DNA of 64,000 nt from Thalassia testudinum (Eukaryota; Streptophyta; Magnoliopsida; Alismatales; Hydrocharitaceae): assembly GCA_037157565.1 (NCBI GenBank), contig JAZHRO010000003.1, positions 38,267,001 through 38,331,000 of the forward strand, in the 5' to 3' direction. This document shows positions 44,412 to 55,446 of this stretch, in pieces. The notes under the pieces are model-generated. The model saw only the letters and a list, made by a program, of their open reading frames with translations. It searched no databases and was not told the origin of the DNA. Made by a program: the position numbers and the translations under genes. Positions within the stretch are counted from its first letter, which is position 1. Every line of letters starts with the position of its first letter.

Positions 44412-46239
44412 TGATTAGCCCATATTTGTGGGCTATTTAGGTATTTAAATGCCTAGACATTAAGTTAGTTTTAACATACATTTAGCATGCATTAGGATAT
44501 AAACACATTAATTATAGATTTGTTGCATGCATCACATTTTTATGTAAATTAGGTCTTAGCATGCATGGTTTTTAATTTAGTTTGCATTTAGTGAGAATTA
44601 TACATAATACATGCAATTAAATATTTTATAAGGACTTCTCTATAAATAAGCCAATGTTTATTATATTTCTCATCTTCTTTTTTGTAGGAATGGCTCTGCG
44701 TCTCCTCCTCTAGCCATACCTCCTTAATGGTCATGAGAAGTGGATCTGCTCCTACCTCTCCATTTCAAAACCACGCAGATGGCTACAAGGGAGGGGGAGC
44801 TGCTACCATGCTCAAGGAGAATCTGCCTCGACTCCACCACCATGAAGAGCTTCGAGCCCACCACCATCACCACTACGATGCATCTCCAAGGTCGAGTATT
44901 GCCACGCCGTGGGCCGACGGGGTGATAGACCGCCACGCCAATCAGGCGAGCTTGGCCATCACCGCACAACCACCAGATTACCTTCCCTATCCACGGACCA
45001 CCAACACCATCTTCTTCTTCTTTCTTCTTCCTCTATTTGTTTTCACCTAAAAGAACCCATAATATCGTCACCATCTCCACCACCTCACCGTGTGCATAAC
45101 CCACCTCTCCACACGCACCTATAGAGCCACCACGCGATGGAGCCACCCTTGCATCAATGCCCAAGCAAGGCCGGTGCCCCCCTCACCTACTCACTATGTA
45201 GCTGCATGCATGCACGCGTGCCTGCTGCGTGCATAGCAGAAGCATGGGTGCACGACTCTACGTGCCTCCTCGTTTCAACTGCGCTCGCGCACCCCTTCGA
45301 GTGCATCTCCACGTGGCTGGTACCTCCTTCACCGCCTGCTCGGCCATCCACGCGCACATGCACCGGTGGGGTTGCTACATGCACTGACCTCCACGCTCCA
45401 GCTCATTACGCGCTACACCATAGCCCCTAGTGCACGCCTCTGATGCACCCACTCGCTTCCAGACCATGCATACAGCACCTTTAAGTGTGTAGCCTCCGCA
45501 CAGACCACGTGCACATCCTCAACTTGTCTTTAGCAGCAGTAGCAAGAGCTCCAAGCTACTCCTCCAGCAGCCTCCTCCCATGCAGCCACCCAGCACACAC
45601 AGCTGCGTCGTGCGCAGCAACCATCCCCAGCTACACGTGTGTGCACCTCCTTGCGATCCTCCATCATCATGTGCCACCATCTCCATTCCCTCGTCTCCTT
45701 AAGTAGCAAACAGGGGTTGCAGCCAGCCACCCACCATCCATTCCTCCTCACCGTTGCCATCTCTAGCCGCAATTTTTCAAACCACCACCACCATCTAAAG
45801 CCGCTCGAAGGTCTTATCCTTCACCGTGAATCTCGCCTTCAGCTGCGGCCTACCGTGCATGCACGCCAAGCTTGAAGGGAATCCCCTATTCCACTCTCAA
45901 TTAACAATTAACATTATCTACCATTGTCAGACTTTTATTATCATTATATTGTGCCACATTGCAAAATATATCCTTCAGATGCGCATAATTGCTATTTCAG
46001 GATTAGCTTTTATTGTTTACTTAATCTGAAAGCAATTTTGACTTGGTTTCTTGACGAAATTTATCGTGAACATCTATTTTTAATCCTTACAAGTTTTAAA
46101 AGGCCATTGCCTCCCTGTGGATACGACTCGCTCTTCTAGAGTGGTTTATTTTAGTTAAATATTTTATTAGTCAATTTTCCACCACATAGAAATACAAATG
46201 ACAAATCATCTTAATCATCATTTTCGAAAGCGAAAATCA
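44412..46239 (+). mobile_element. 3' LTR of NA-1
   Basis: 1828 bp from TGATTAGCCC to GAAAATCA. The start forms a perfect TAGCCCA/TGGGCTA inverted repeat. TATA box CTCTATAAATAAG at 44638-44650. U5 motif CCTCCCTGTGGATACGAC at 46110-46127, identical to that of the solo LTR at 33095. Its middle (44700-45880) is GC-rich with CCACCACCATC-type sequence and several open frames on both strands, none with family features. Confidence 0.8.
44638..44650 (+). promoter_or_regulatory. LTR TATA box
   Basis: CTCTATAAATAAG, about 227 bp into the NA-1 LTR. Confidence 0.6.
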
Positions 46240-46726
46240 ACTCCTTAGAGGTCCCTACCAGGGGGAGGGGATGATCATGAAGATGATCCTCCACCCTTTT
46301 AAAAGCTCTTGCTAGTTTCTTTGGTTATAAGCCTCTCAAACCACTCGGTGAGGATTGTGAGTTGTTCTAATGGCAAGATAAAATATGGCAATTCTTCATT
46401 AGATGCCCAATCAACACTACAGACATCTTAAAAAGTGTGGATAGCATGAGTCCAGGATGGAGGCTCTCAGAAGTCCAAACTAGGCCTAGGATGTCTTATA
46501 GAATCACTTTGGACATCTGAATAATGCCTTCATGTTTCTTGCACCTAGCCTGCATCCACCAAAGGATTATGTTATCATATCATATGTTATTAAATGTAAA
46601 ATTGGTGTATAAGATTACATGCAAACTAAGGTGAATTCTTATTTAACTCCTAATTAATTATCAACTAAGAACAACTAATTAAAGTGTACTTAGGCCAAAT
46701 AATAGTCCACTAAGGTGGACTTATCA
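46240..46726 (-). mobile_element. 3' LTR of NA-2 (start only)
   Basis: Minus strand starts TGATAAGTCCACC next to the PPT, with a perfect AGTCCAC/GTGGACT inverted repeat. Only the first 487 bp remain; it is cut where the NA-1 LTR ends (46239), suggesting NA-1 inserted here. The first 60 bases match the solo LTR at 26711. Confidence 0.7.
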
Positions 46727-46764
46727 AATGCCCCCATGCCTAAGTTTTGCTAGTCCTTAGCAAA
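46727..46764 (-). promoter_or_regulatory. Pre-PPT hairpin and polypurine tract
   Basis: Minus strand TTTGCTA-AGGAC-TAGCAAA (46746-46764), then ACTTAGGCATGGGGGCATT up to the LTR start. Confidence 0.85.
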
Positions 46765-48254
46765 GTGAAAGATGATTGGAGCGACCAAAGATTTTTGCTT
46801 TTCTTATTCCAAAGATTTGGAGATCCAAACAAATGCGAAGTGATAGTTGCCTAGGTAACAAATCAATTGAAAAGCAAACTTACATCTAAAGTTCATACTT
46901 AACCCTTAGTAAAATTCTATTAGGATAGGCAATTTTTTCCCTTAGGGATAAAGCAAAAAATAATCTGTAAATTGACCCTGACATTCTAGCTTAGGTAGGT
47001 GATACAAAGTCAAATGGATTTATATTTGGTGGCTCATACTCATTTTGTGCTACATGTAGTCTAGTACTGCAGACTCAATCTCTAGACTTTCAAATGAGTC
47101 ACCCCAGAGAGAGGATAAAAACTGTGCTCTCTTTGCGTTCCTTTGCACTCACTCACTCTCTTTTCTTTTTCTTTTTCTTCTTTCTTTTCTGAGGTCACAT
47201 ATCTCACCAAATTTTGTAAATGTACTCATTTTTTGGTGGCCTCACATGTCGTTCACACTTCAATTAAAGTCCTAATAACCCTACAACTAAGTTAGAAGTC
47301 CTTGGCTAGTATTCGGGAGATCAGAAACACTGAAAAGTAGGTATGGGTCATATTTGGTAGATCACAATGGGTGTTTTCATTGCAACAATGGTATAGACAC
47401 CTGATAAAGTTGACACCTAAGATAGCTATAAGTTAAACATTTTCTTTCTCCTTCTCTCCATTTTTTTTTTCACATATATATATTATATTTTTTTTCTATT
47501 TATATCTATATATTTCTTTTCTTCTTATTTTTCTCTTTTTTTTTTATAACTTTAACACAGTATGACGCAGACTTTTATTTACAAGGCATTATTAGGGATG
47601 ATGATGGTCAAGAGGATATTGTGTGGCTTATTTGGTGGTAGTGCCTACTCTTGGCATCGGGAAGGAATGGATAGGACAAGCATATTTATGACCTTCGACA
47701 CTACTACCCTTCTTCAGTCGATGAGTCTATATAGGATCGTAACCATCCACCATAGTCATAGTTTTATTAGACTCAATCTCTGTGTATCTACCTTATTTGG
47801 TGACTCTTAGGAATTCATACAGTGTTCACATGTATGAATAGAGAGCAAAAAACTATTCCTAACTCTGAGGTATCATCATTTAATTATCTAGAACTTAAGA
47901 GCCCTTGCACTAAACTTAGCGCACCAATAGTCTCTCTAGTTCCACAAATATTAGGTGGATCTAATAGAAGATAATATGCCTGACTCTCTTCAAACTGTCC
48001 AAGGGTTCAGTAGACTAAAAATGCTTAATCGTTTTCCACAAAGATCCATTACCTCATCTGCATGTAAGTGAAGTAACTGCACTGAATTCTAAACATAGAA
48101 ATAATTTAAGAAGAAAATCATCAATGACACCTCCTTGATAATGATGTTTTGCTAGGGCTAACCAATTCAGCTCAAAACACAAAAGGGAGTGTTTTTTTTT
48201 CTGCTAATGCACCTAACCAAAATGCATGAATACTTCCTAAAAATGCAAAATGCA
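46765..48254 (-). other. 3' non-coding region of NA-2
   Basis: No coding support. T-rich tracts at 47160-47190 and 47457-47545. The frame at 47562-47810 is on the opposite strand and lacks family features. I looked for the TATCTCGAA hairpins here on the minus strand and did not find a clear copy. Confidence 0.6.
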
Positions 48255-48290
48255 GCCCCCATGCCTAAATCCTACAATGTCCTCATTGTA
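48255..48290 (-). promoter_or_regulatory. Post-ORF AGGA hairpin motif
   Basis: Minus strand TACAATG-AGGA-CATTGTA (48273-48290), then TTTAGGCATGGGGGC. The second base pair is A-T where NA-1 has G-C, so pairing is kept by a double change. Confidence 0.8.
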
Positions 48291-48344
48291 AAATTAAAAT
48301 AGGGGGAGAAAGGAAGAAAATCACTTGATGAAGGCACTATTCTG

Positions 48345-50400
48345 GACATTGGGTTGCCTCCCAACAAGCATTGCTTTTTCTGTCTGCAGCTAGCCTTATA
48401 GGTAACCTATAAGTCTGGTTCCAAATAAAATTAACTAGGCCATAAAAATATGCATAAAACTGCGGGCCTAGAGAATAAGTAGCCATGAATGTTGGCAAGC
48501 TGATGATGTAGCGTGATTCCAAATGCACGCCAGAAGACATGAAAATAGAGAACCATGTAGGCTACCTGGGCAGGTCAAGAAATAAGAAAAGGAACATGAA
48601 AAGGGACTTCCCGAAATAGGAGTGGAGGACAACAAGGGTCCTCTAAAGTAAGAAGGGTTTTAAGAGATATACTCATAAATATGTCTAACCCTTGAATGGC
48701 AAGAGAAAAAGTACAAGCATCAATCCAAACTTGCCATTCCACTCGAGGATGTACTCGCCAGATATGCTCCCCAGAAAGAATGCATGTGAGCAGAGATCTG
48801 AGCTAAGGATCGGTTAGGGAGTGTAAGGGTTTTTTGTGGTGTTGGGAGGTAATGATTATGTCCAAGGAGGGCTTAGTCTGTGTCAAGTCCAACTCCAACA
48901 ACAATTCAGATTCTGTATTATTCTCCCTAATAGTTGTTGCAGAAAAATTCACGTCACCCTGCCTATCATTAATAATTTTCTCAAGAATCGAAGTCATAGT
49001 TTCACCTTTTAGTATATGTGAATCAATAGTGGACTCCAAATCACATTTATTTGTTGGCAGGGTCAAAGCAACAGAATCATTATCATTAATTTCAACCTAG
49101 GATTCTTTTGGTTCACTTAAGTTTTTATCAGGGTGTATATGTGATTCAGTAGTAAGGGGAGGAGTTGCTACAGTATCCTCAAATATTTCTAAAGGAAGAT
49201 CAGTCTTAATGTTTTGGAGTAAGCCTATATCGCTCAATTCTTTGTTCTCCTCAGGGCATAAATCCTCAATTGATATGTATTGTCCTTGAGAATCTCTCCT
49301 AAGCTTCCCACTATTGTGTTCGTCTTCCTCCAACATCAACTCCAAATTTTCTTCATTTTGTGGAGGATGCTTTTCAAAATGAAAAGTAGGAAGGAATCTG
49401 GATTCAATAAATCATTAATAACCTCGGGAGGTAAGTCCTCAAATAACACAAAATCCCCTCAAGATTCACTCCAAACTCTAAGTCCAGGTTCCTCCATGGG
49501 GTTATCATCCTCCTCTAAAATAGACTCTTTGCATCCCTGAGACCAAAATTGATCCAATTCATCCTCCATTCCCTTAGAGTCACCTTCATTAGACACATGT
49601 AAATCGTCAGAATGATGAATGGTAGGTGTTGGCTTCCTAAGTGGAGGGTCAGGATTAGGCTCACTAAGGGTAGAATGGGGTTCCACCACATGATTAATAA
49701 GGGAACTGGCATGGACAATATGACATTGACCCGAGTTATCAGGGGTAAGAAAAATACTATCAATAGGGTCAAGGTCCTCAAGTGGTACCATCTTCCCTTT
49801 CTTTTGACTCCAATATATCTTGGGTGGATAATTATTAAGATAGTTCTCTCTAATGGTTGTGTCTCATTGGAGTGTCTAGGTGATAGCTAGTCAAAATGGG
49901 ATCCCTATTATCCGTTGTTTCCTTAGAATCTTTTTTATGATCATGATTATACGGGTAGAGATCAGAATCAATGGTATGAGAGTAGCTAAGCTAACGAATT
50001 TTCTCATTCAATTGTTCACTATTCCTCAACATCTCTCTCATAGACTCCATCATTTGTTTTATAAAAGGGGAGAGGCTACTGTCGGATTAGGGATGATAGT
50101 CAATCTCAGGCTTAGGTTGCGTAGGAGTGTTTGTCCAATCTTGATAAGAAAAATTATGAAGGGTTGGAAGGCTGGGCATTGGCAAAGTAGTGGGGACTTT
50201 TGGGGTGGAAAATCCCGCTCCAATCTTCTGCTCAAAAGTGGGAGTTATCAGGCCAGTATTCCCAGGATAGGAATATGATTGATCCTATGAATTATCATTG
50301 TACCCATCAAAGGATGGACATCCTCCGAGCATGGTACCTGATTAAAAGATGGGAAGTATTGACTCTGATAATCTAAATGATAGGAGTAAGGGTCATCCAT
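48345..50400 (-). pseudogene. NA-family ORF, complete but decayed
   Basis: Starts near 50400 (MDDPYSYHLDYQSQYFPSFN), where the Asn/Pro/Gln-rich N-terminus resembles an Athila gag tail (SPFIKQMMESMREMLRNSEQ at about 50060). An acidic middle follows (MVPLEDLDPIDSIFLTPDNS at 49791; GQYISIEDLCPEENKELSDI at about 49280), then a C-terminal domain (SILEKIINDRQGDVNFSATT, then LHHQLANIHGYLFSRPAVLC at about 48430). Frames 48803-49066, 49097-49345, 49459-49791 and 50248-50490 are its pieces, separated by stops and shifts. It is about 680 codons if restored in length. Homologous to 37518-38449 plus 42418-43080. No catalytic motif recognised; it could be a rearranged Gag-like packaging protein. Confidence 0.7.
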
Positions 50401-51610
50401 TTCTTTAAGCCAAATAGGTTTAACTCTCTTAGGACTTTGAGGAAAGTAGAATAAAAATAGAAACTTCCTAAAATGTTCTACCACTATCAAAACAAATGCA
50501 AATATAGTGGGATCTATTTTTAGTATATTTTGGGTCCTAGAATTAAGTATTTGGTTGGTGACGAAATAAGTTTTGCAAGAATTACACTTCCTAGACTGAC
50601 TTTCATCGGTGCCTACAACCTACCAGCAAGGGATGGAAGTCTCAAATCGAGCCCACACATGAGGAACCGAAGTAACTTGGTGGATAGGCTTGTTGGTTTC
50701 CAACTAACTTCCCTTGTTGTGCAAGGAGGAGAGGTAGAAATTTATCTAGTGATCATATGTGTGATGTGTACAGTGTCTCAAGTGTGCAACATACATATGC
50801 ATTTTGTATCTAAAGTCCTTTTGCATGCAATTTCAAGTCACTGATTTTAAGGTCCAACCTCTTAACAGTCCCAATTTCTTAAAGTGACCACTAACTTAAT
50901 TAGATTCAAACACTTTAGTGGTCTTAGATTTAAGTCCAATGCAGATGCATGACAGGTAGTTAATGCTCAAGAAAAAGCATAGCTTACTCCATCTCTCTTC
51001 AATGTAAGGATAAATGTGATGCAATTAACATAAAATAGATGCTACTCATTCAATCCTAGATGGTTGACCTATAGATATGCAACTTCTAGCAAGTAGTTCA
51101 GATTTTTCTTTTTTTTGTTATTTTTTAAAAAGCAAACAAACCTAATCTAATTTAACTAGCTAACTAACTAAGATGCAGTTTAAACAATTCAAATAAACCT
51201 ATAATCTAAATAAAATGTGAACATGGTCCCGAAAGGATGCTCCTACATACAAGAGCAATAAGAATAAAAAGTACTAGGAACACATTCCAAAAAATGCCCA
51301 ACAAGGGTCCACAAGATAGAAATTAAATGTCTAATGTCTATCTAGCTTGATCTAAATCTAAACGAAGCAAATAGATCTTCAATTGCCAATCCTCCTTTCA
51401 CGTGCATGGGATCAAGGCCCACGTGCTCCTGTTGCTGCCCTCTAGGTGGTGTCAAGGTCCACCAAAAATATCGTCTCTGTTGTGTGCACCCATCTTATTC
51501 GTTCGTTCATTTTTGCATGCAAATAGAAATAAGGTCAGCAATAAAGAAAAGCTTCAGAAGTAGCATAAAAATAATATGAATTTCTTGAAAAAATTAATAG
51601 GCGTATTTCC
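50401..51610 (-). other. 5' leader of NA-2
   Basis: About 1.2 kb between PBS and ORF start without coding features. The plus-strand frame 50530-50844 has no support. Confidence 0.6.
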
Positions 51611-51628
51611 TCCCTGGCAACGACGCCA
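51611..51628 (-). promoter_or_regulatory. Primer-binding site, tRNA-Asp type
   Basis: Minus strand TGGCGTCGTTGCCAGGGA, two transitions from the tRNA-Asp complement, 2 bp from the LTR edge at 51631. Confidence 0.88.
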
Positions 51629-51630
51629 TT

Positions 51631-52691
51631 TGATAGAGCAATCTTCACTTTCGTTGAAATTTTTAAACATAAAATGACATGTTGTTGTAAAGCTTTTGTG
51701 GGGGAAATCAACTAGCAAAACATTTAATTATTCAAAATCTAACCACGAAAAAAGTTAGGTCGCCTCCACAAGGAGGAATTAGCCTATTAACCTCATGAGT
51801 GGTGCCTCATTTATTGGGAAATATCAATGGTTGCGCATACTAACTAGTGCAACTTATTTCCAGCAAAAGTTCTTAATCTAAATAATTAATCAATAATGTA
51901 GGTGTGCACATGCAAAATCACTACGATATAATAGCATGTAAATACATGAATCATGATCTTCATACTAGTAAAAACCGTCAATATTAAACTCCTATAAGAT
52001 AGAGCCCGTTCACTATATCCAATATCCCATATTCAATATCATTCCTGAGAAGAATTCAGCTACAAGTAATTCCTCTAGAATAAAGGGATATTCATGCAAG
52101 TGCACCTCAATAAATTAATTTATTAAATAAATGAATAGGGACTCCCACAATAGCATTTATGGTAATTACTATTGAGGTGAGAAATAGAGCATTCTTTCTC
52201 TCTCCTTCATGTGCACAGGGAGGACGGCAGGTGGTGAGGTCGCAGCTAGAGGTGCGTCGCCATGAGGGCTTCATGATGGTGGTAGCAACGCGTCTCTAGG
52301 AGGCTGGAGTTGCCCGACTGGGGAGGAGGTTAGCCGACAGTGCTGGGTCTTGGCAATGGGTGAGGGCAACGTTGGAGGTCGTTAACGTCGGGTAGGATTC
52401 AGCATGGTGCGATTGGAGCATTGGAGTAGTTGGCATCAATGATGGTGGCTGAAGGTGGTGGCTGCGAGCAAGCGGTCGGAGATGGCTTCGGGTCCCTTTT
52501 TGTGCAAAGTTGTAGACAAGGAAGAAGAAGAAGAAGGTACGGTTGTGGCTGCAAGCATGCGTGGAGAGGGGATGTGGATGAGGTTAGGCAATGGTGTGGT
52601 GTTGGTCGTGGTGAGGGGATCAACGGTGATGATGGATGAAGGTGATGGGTAGTTGCAGTGGGTTGTTCAATGGGGGGTGTGATTTGGCTTG
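51631..52691 (-). mobile_element. 5' LTR of NA-2 (end part)
   Basis: On the minus strand it ends GATTGCTCTATCA next to the PBS, with a U5 motif CCTCCTTGTGGAGGCGAC at 51759-51776. Its first part is cut by the family-B insertion at 52692. GC-rich frames at 52399-52785 belong to this LTR or cross the junction and are not genes. Confidence 0.7.
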
Positions 52692-55425
52692 TGATGGGAA
52701 CACCATCATGAGCCCTAACTAGCTCATTTTGACCCAATGAAGAGAAAAAATGCTCATACATAACCAACTGAAGGTCATAATTCACTACATAACCTTTCTG
52801 AGAGAAACATAAGAAACAAGGGGCAAAATTGCAATTTTAGCAATGTAATACAACCACAAATTTTCTGAAGGGCTAAACAAAGGTCAAATGGTCATATTAA
52901 GATAACAAGTGGTTTGGATTTCACATAAAAGGGTTTGTGTATGTTCTATGAATTAAATGACTTCTTGAAACCCTAAAAACAGACCCACTTGCTTAACCAA
53001 GGTTCTAGTTAGGATAAAATTCACTAAACCCTCTCAAAATCATATAAAATATTCTCTAGGGTTTAGTACCTTCAGTTTGGCCATTAGAACCCATCTTGAC
53101 CTAGAATGGGGTCTCAGATAGAGATTTGCCCTAAATTAGGTTTTTGCATAAATTTTCCAATCAAACATGGTCAAACCCAAAATCTAGGTTCACCATTGGA
53201 TTCCTTAGGTTCAAATTAGGTTTGTATCAAAATTTGGACCCACGATGAGATTGCCTTGACCTAGTTTGCAAAATGGTCCAATTTGATTACATTTCTAACC
53301 CTAACTTTAAAAACCCTTGCTAACAGCCCCCTAGCTTTCTCGTCGTCTTCACAAGTAGGTCCCTCTGCCATTATCGCGGAGGAAACCTACTCCAGCGACC
53401 TTTAACTTGGATGTTCTTTGCTTGGAGGATCTCGTCAAAAATTGGAATGAAGATCCTCTAAGAAATTCCCGTCAGTATGAACCCATATTTGAGATCTAAT
53501 TCCCTCCCAATCTCTCACGTGAATGCATGAGAGATGTGGGTATCTCAATGACTTCCATCACCGATGACCATCCAAGCATGGGAAGCTTGCTTCCCAAGCC
53601 CTAGCCAACCTCCAGAGCTTTATTTAAAGGATCCCAGACCTCCTTGACCTCTTCATGCTCGATTTCGGCCACAAACACCACTAATTCCAGTCTTCTCCTC
53701 ATGGCCGTAGGCTCCTCGATGTCCGGCGACATTCCCTGCTCCTCCTCATTGTTCAACCACCATACCTATAGCGGATCCATCTTCCCTGACTTCGTCCGTG
53801 TCTCATTGTACCAGCAGATGCTTCTCTCCCTTCATCCTCACTGATCTCACATCACTGGAGCCATCTTCACCTCCGGTGTTGGCCACACTAGACCCGATGC
53901 CCTCTCACCCCCTTCATCCCTTGACCTCCCAGCTAAGCTCCCTCTCACCTCTACTTTCTTTTTGCATTTATTCCACCTCAAATCGACCACTGTCGCCCCT
54001 CGCACCTCCATCCCTTTCATCTCCGACCACCAACTCCAACGAGGCCATCCTACATCCACAGGCCACCACAATCCTCACCAACATGCCCACGAGCTCTGCC
54101 TCACTTCACTGATCCCTTCCCCTCACTCCACTCACCGCGCTACTCGCCTAAGCACCTCCTTGAACACACCCACTAACTCGCACACAGTGTGCCCTAGGCA
54201 TGCACTCATAGGCACCCACGAGCCGTGCCAACACCCCCAGCACATCCATCGTGCTCCAGCAAACCCTTCTGAATGATTTGATGTGACCGTGAGGCTGTTC
54301 TTGTGTTTTCAGGTTGTAGGCCCCATCTGCCAATGGCGCTAGCTTGAAGCTTGCTGGCAACCGCTCCTGGCCTTACTGCTCTAAGTGCTGTTGTCCCAGG
54401 CTAAGGGGAATTCCCTCGCGCACGCATCCAGGCTCTCAATTCCTGTCAATTGCCTAGTTGAGGCAATTGAGCAGGCCACTCCCTGCTGCAGGTGTGTGGA
54501 AGACAGGTGGGACATTTAGTCCCACCTCGGAAGTGAAAGAGCGCCTGCACCCAAATAAATTGAAAAAGTGCAAGAGGTTGTTCGCCTCCAACACTGAGGG
54601 TGAGGTCCTCCTCCCCCCCCATCACCAGACTCGTCCGCGGCACTACCCATGCTGACCTGGCTAACCGACTACCCACCTGACTTCACTCCTCGCTAACTAC
54701 ACATGCCGGTGAGCCTCGGCCCGGGTCTGTAATAGGTCCGATTACCTGGCTGGCTAAGGCTTTAGGAGTGCGAGACTGAAATAGAAAGAGAGAAGGAGAG
54801 AGGGGAGCTGCGTGGGGTTAGGGGGTTTTTGCTCTGAGGGGATTGACTCCAACACTTAGCCAATTCAGAGGAAGAAAAAGAGGTTTGGGAGAAGAAGAGA
54901 AGAAGAGAAAGTGAAGGACCTCAGAGAAGGAAAGGGCAAAGGCAGAGAAAGAAGAAGAGAAGACCAAATGAAGAAGTTGAAGAGAAAGAGAAGGATCGAA
55001 GAAGAAGAAGAAGAGTAGAAGCCAAAGAAGGAAGAAGAAGATAGAAGGAAGCCAAGGTAGAAGGAAGAAGAAGAAGAAGAATGGAAGACATAGAGACAGC
55101 TCAGACACTTCAAGTCGTCTGACTCCTCCATCAGACGACAGATTCTAGTCCTCATTGCACATTCATATATTGAGTTCGTTGGTGATATTGTAGGAGTATT
55201 TGGTGATCTAAATCACCTTTTTACTTCCATATTTTTGCACTCTGGTACTGGTATTATTGCATACTCTTTTAATTCTTAATTATGATCTTGATTTCTAAAT
55301 ACCAATTTGCTCCCTATGTTCGACTCGGAAATCTTTTCGAGTAATAAAATTATATCTATTTTGAATGCTATTTCGACTATACTACAACGCAACAATTTTT
55401 AAAACCGAACTTAGCGAGATTAATA
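52692..55425 (+). repeat. 5' LTR of the family-B element
   Basis: 2734 bp from TGATGGGAACACC to GATTAATA (CA to TA at the very end). The first 280 bp align with 63717-64000. The start is a perfect TGATGG/CCATCA inverted repeat; the 3' LTR copy has TGATAG, breaking one pair. TATA-like TATTTAAAGG at 53621-53630. Purine tract 54840-55090. U5 motif GCTCCCTATGTTCGAC at 55309-55324. Frames inside (53644-54276 and others) are low-complexity or Pro/Ser/Thr-rich and not genes. Confidence 0.93.
54840..55090 (+). repeat. Purine-rich (GAA/GAAG) tract in LTR
   Basis: Long run of AGAAG/GAAGAA units upstream of the U5 motif; same place as in the LTRs at 41816-42030 and 34940-35170 (reverse). Confidence 0.88.
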
Positions 55426-55428
55426 TTT

Positions 55429-55446
55429 TGGCGCCATTGCCGACGA
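55429..55446 (+). promoter_or_regulatory. Primer-binding site, tRNA-Asp type
   Basis: TGGCGCCATTGCCGACGA, 15 of 18 bases matching the tRNA-Asp complement, 3 bp after the LTR end. Confidence 0.88.

Larger units (their letters stand above)
37311..46239 (+). mobile_element. NA-1: non-autonomous element, 5' end missing
   Basis: ORF (37340-38449 and 42418-43080, split by a solo LTR), post-ORF AGGA hairpin (43170), three TATCTCGAA hairpins (43848-43990), pre-PPT hairpin and PPT (44375-44411), and 3' LTR (44412-46239). The left end is cut by the family-B LTR edge at 37310, so no 5' LTR or PBS is seen. It shares its ORF with NA-2 on the other strand. No protease, RT or integrase motif in either. Confidence 0.75.
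46240..52691 (-). mobile_element. NA-2: non-autonomous element on the minus strand
   Basis: Minus order: 5' LTR part (52691-51631), PBS (51628-51611), leader, ORF (about 50400-48345), AGGA hairpin (48290-48273), non-coding region, pre-PPT hairpin and PPT (46764-46727), and 3' LTR part (46726-46240). The right LTR is cut by the family-B element at 52692. The two LTR remnants cover different ends of the LTR and together total about 1.55 kb, close to the length of the solo LTR at 26711. Confidence 0.78.

Noticed and set aside
44727..45875. Cluster of open frames resembling a small secreted or Pro-rich gene
   Set aside because: It occupies the middle of the NA-1 3' LTR and shows only low-complexity His/Thr/Ser-rich reading with no signal peptide or domain.
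47562..47810. Small plus-strand gene of 82 codons
   Set aside because: In the 3' non-coding region of NA-2 on the opposite strand, without conserved features.
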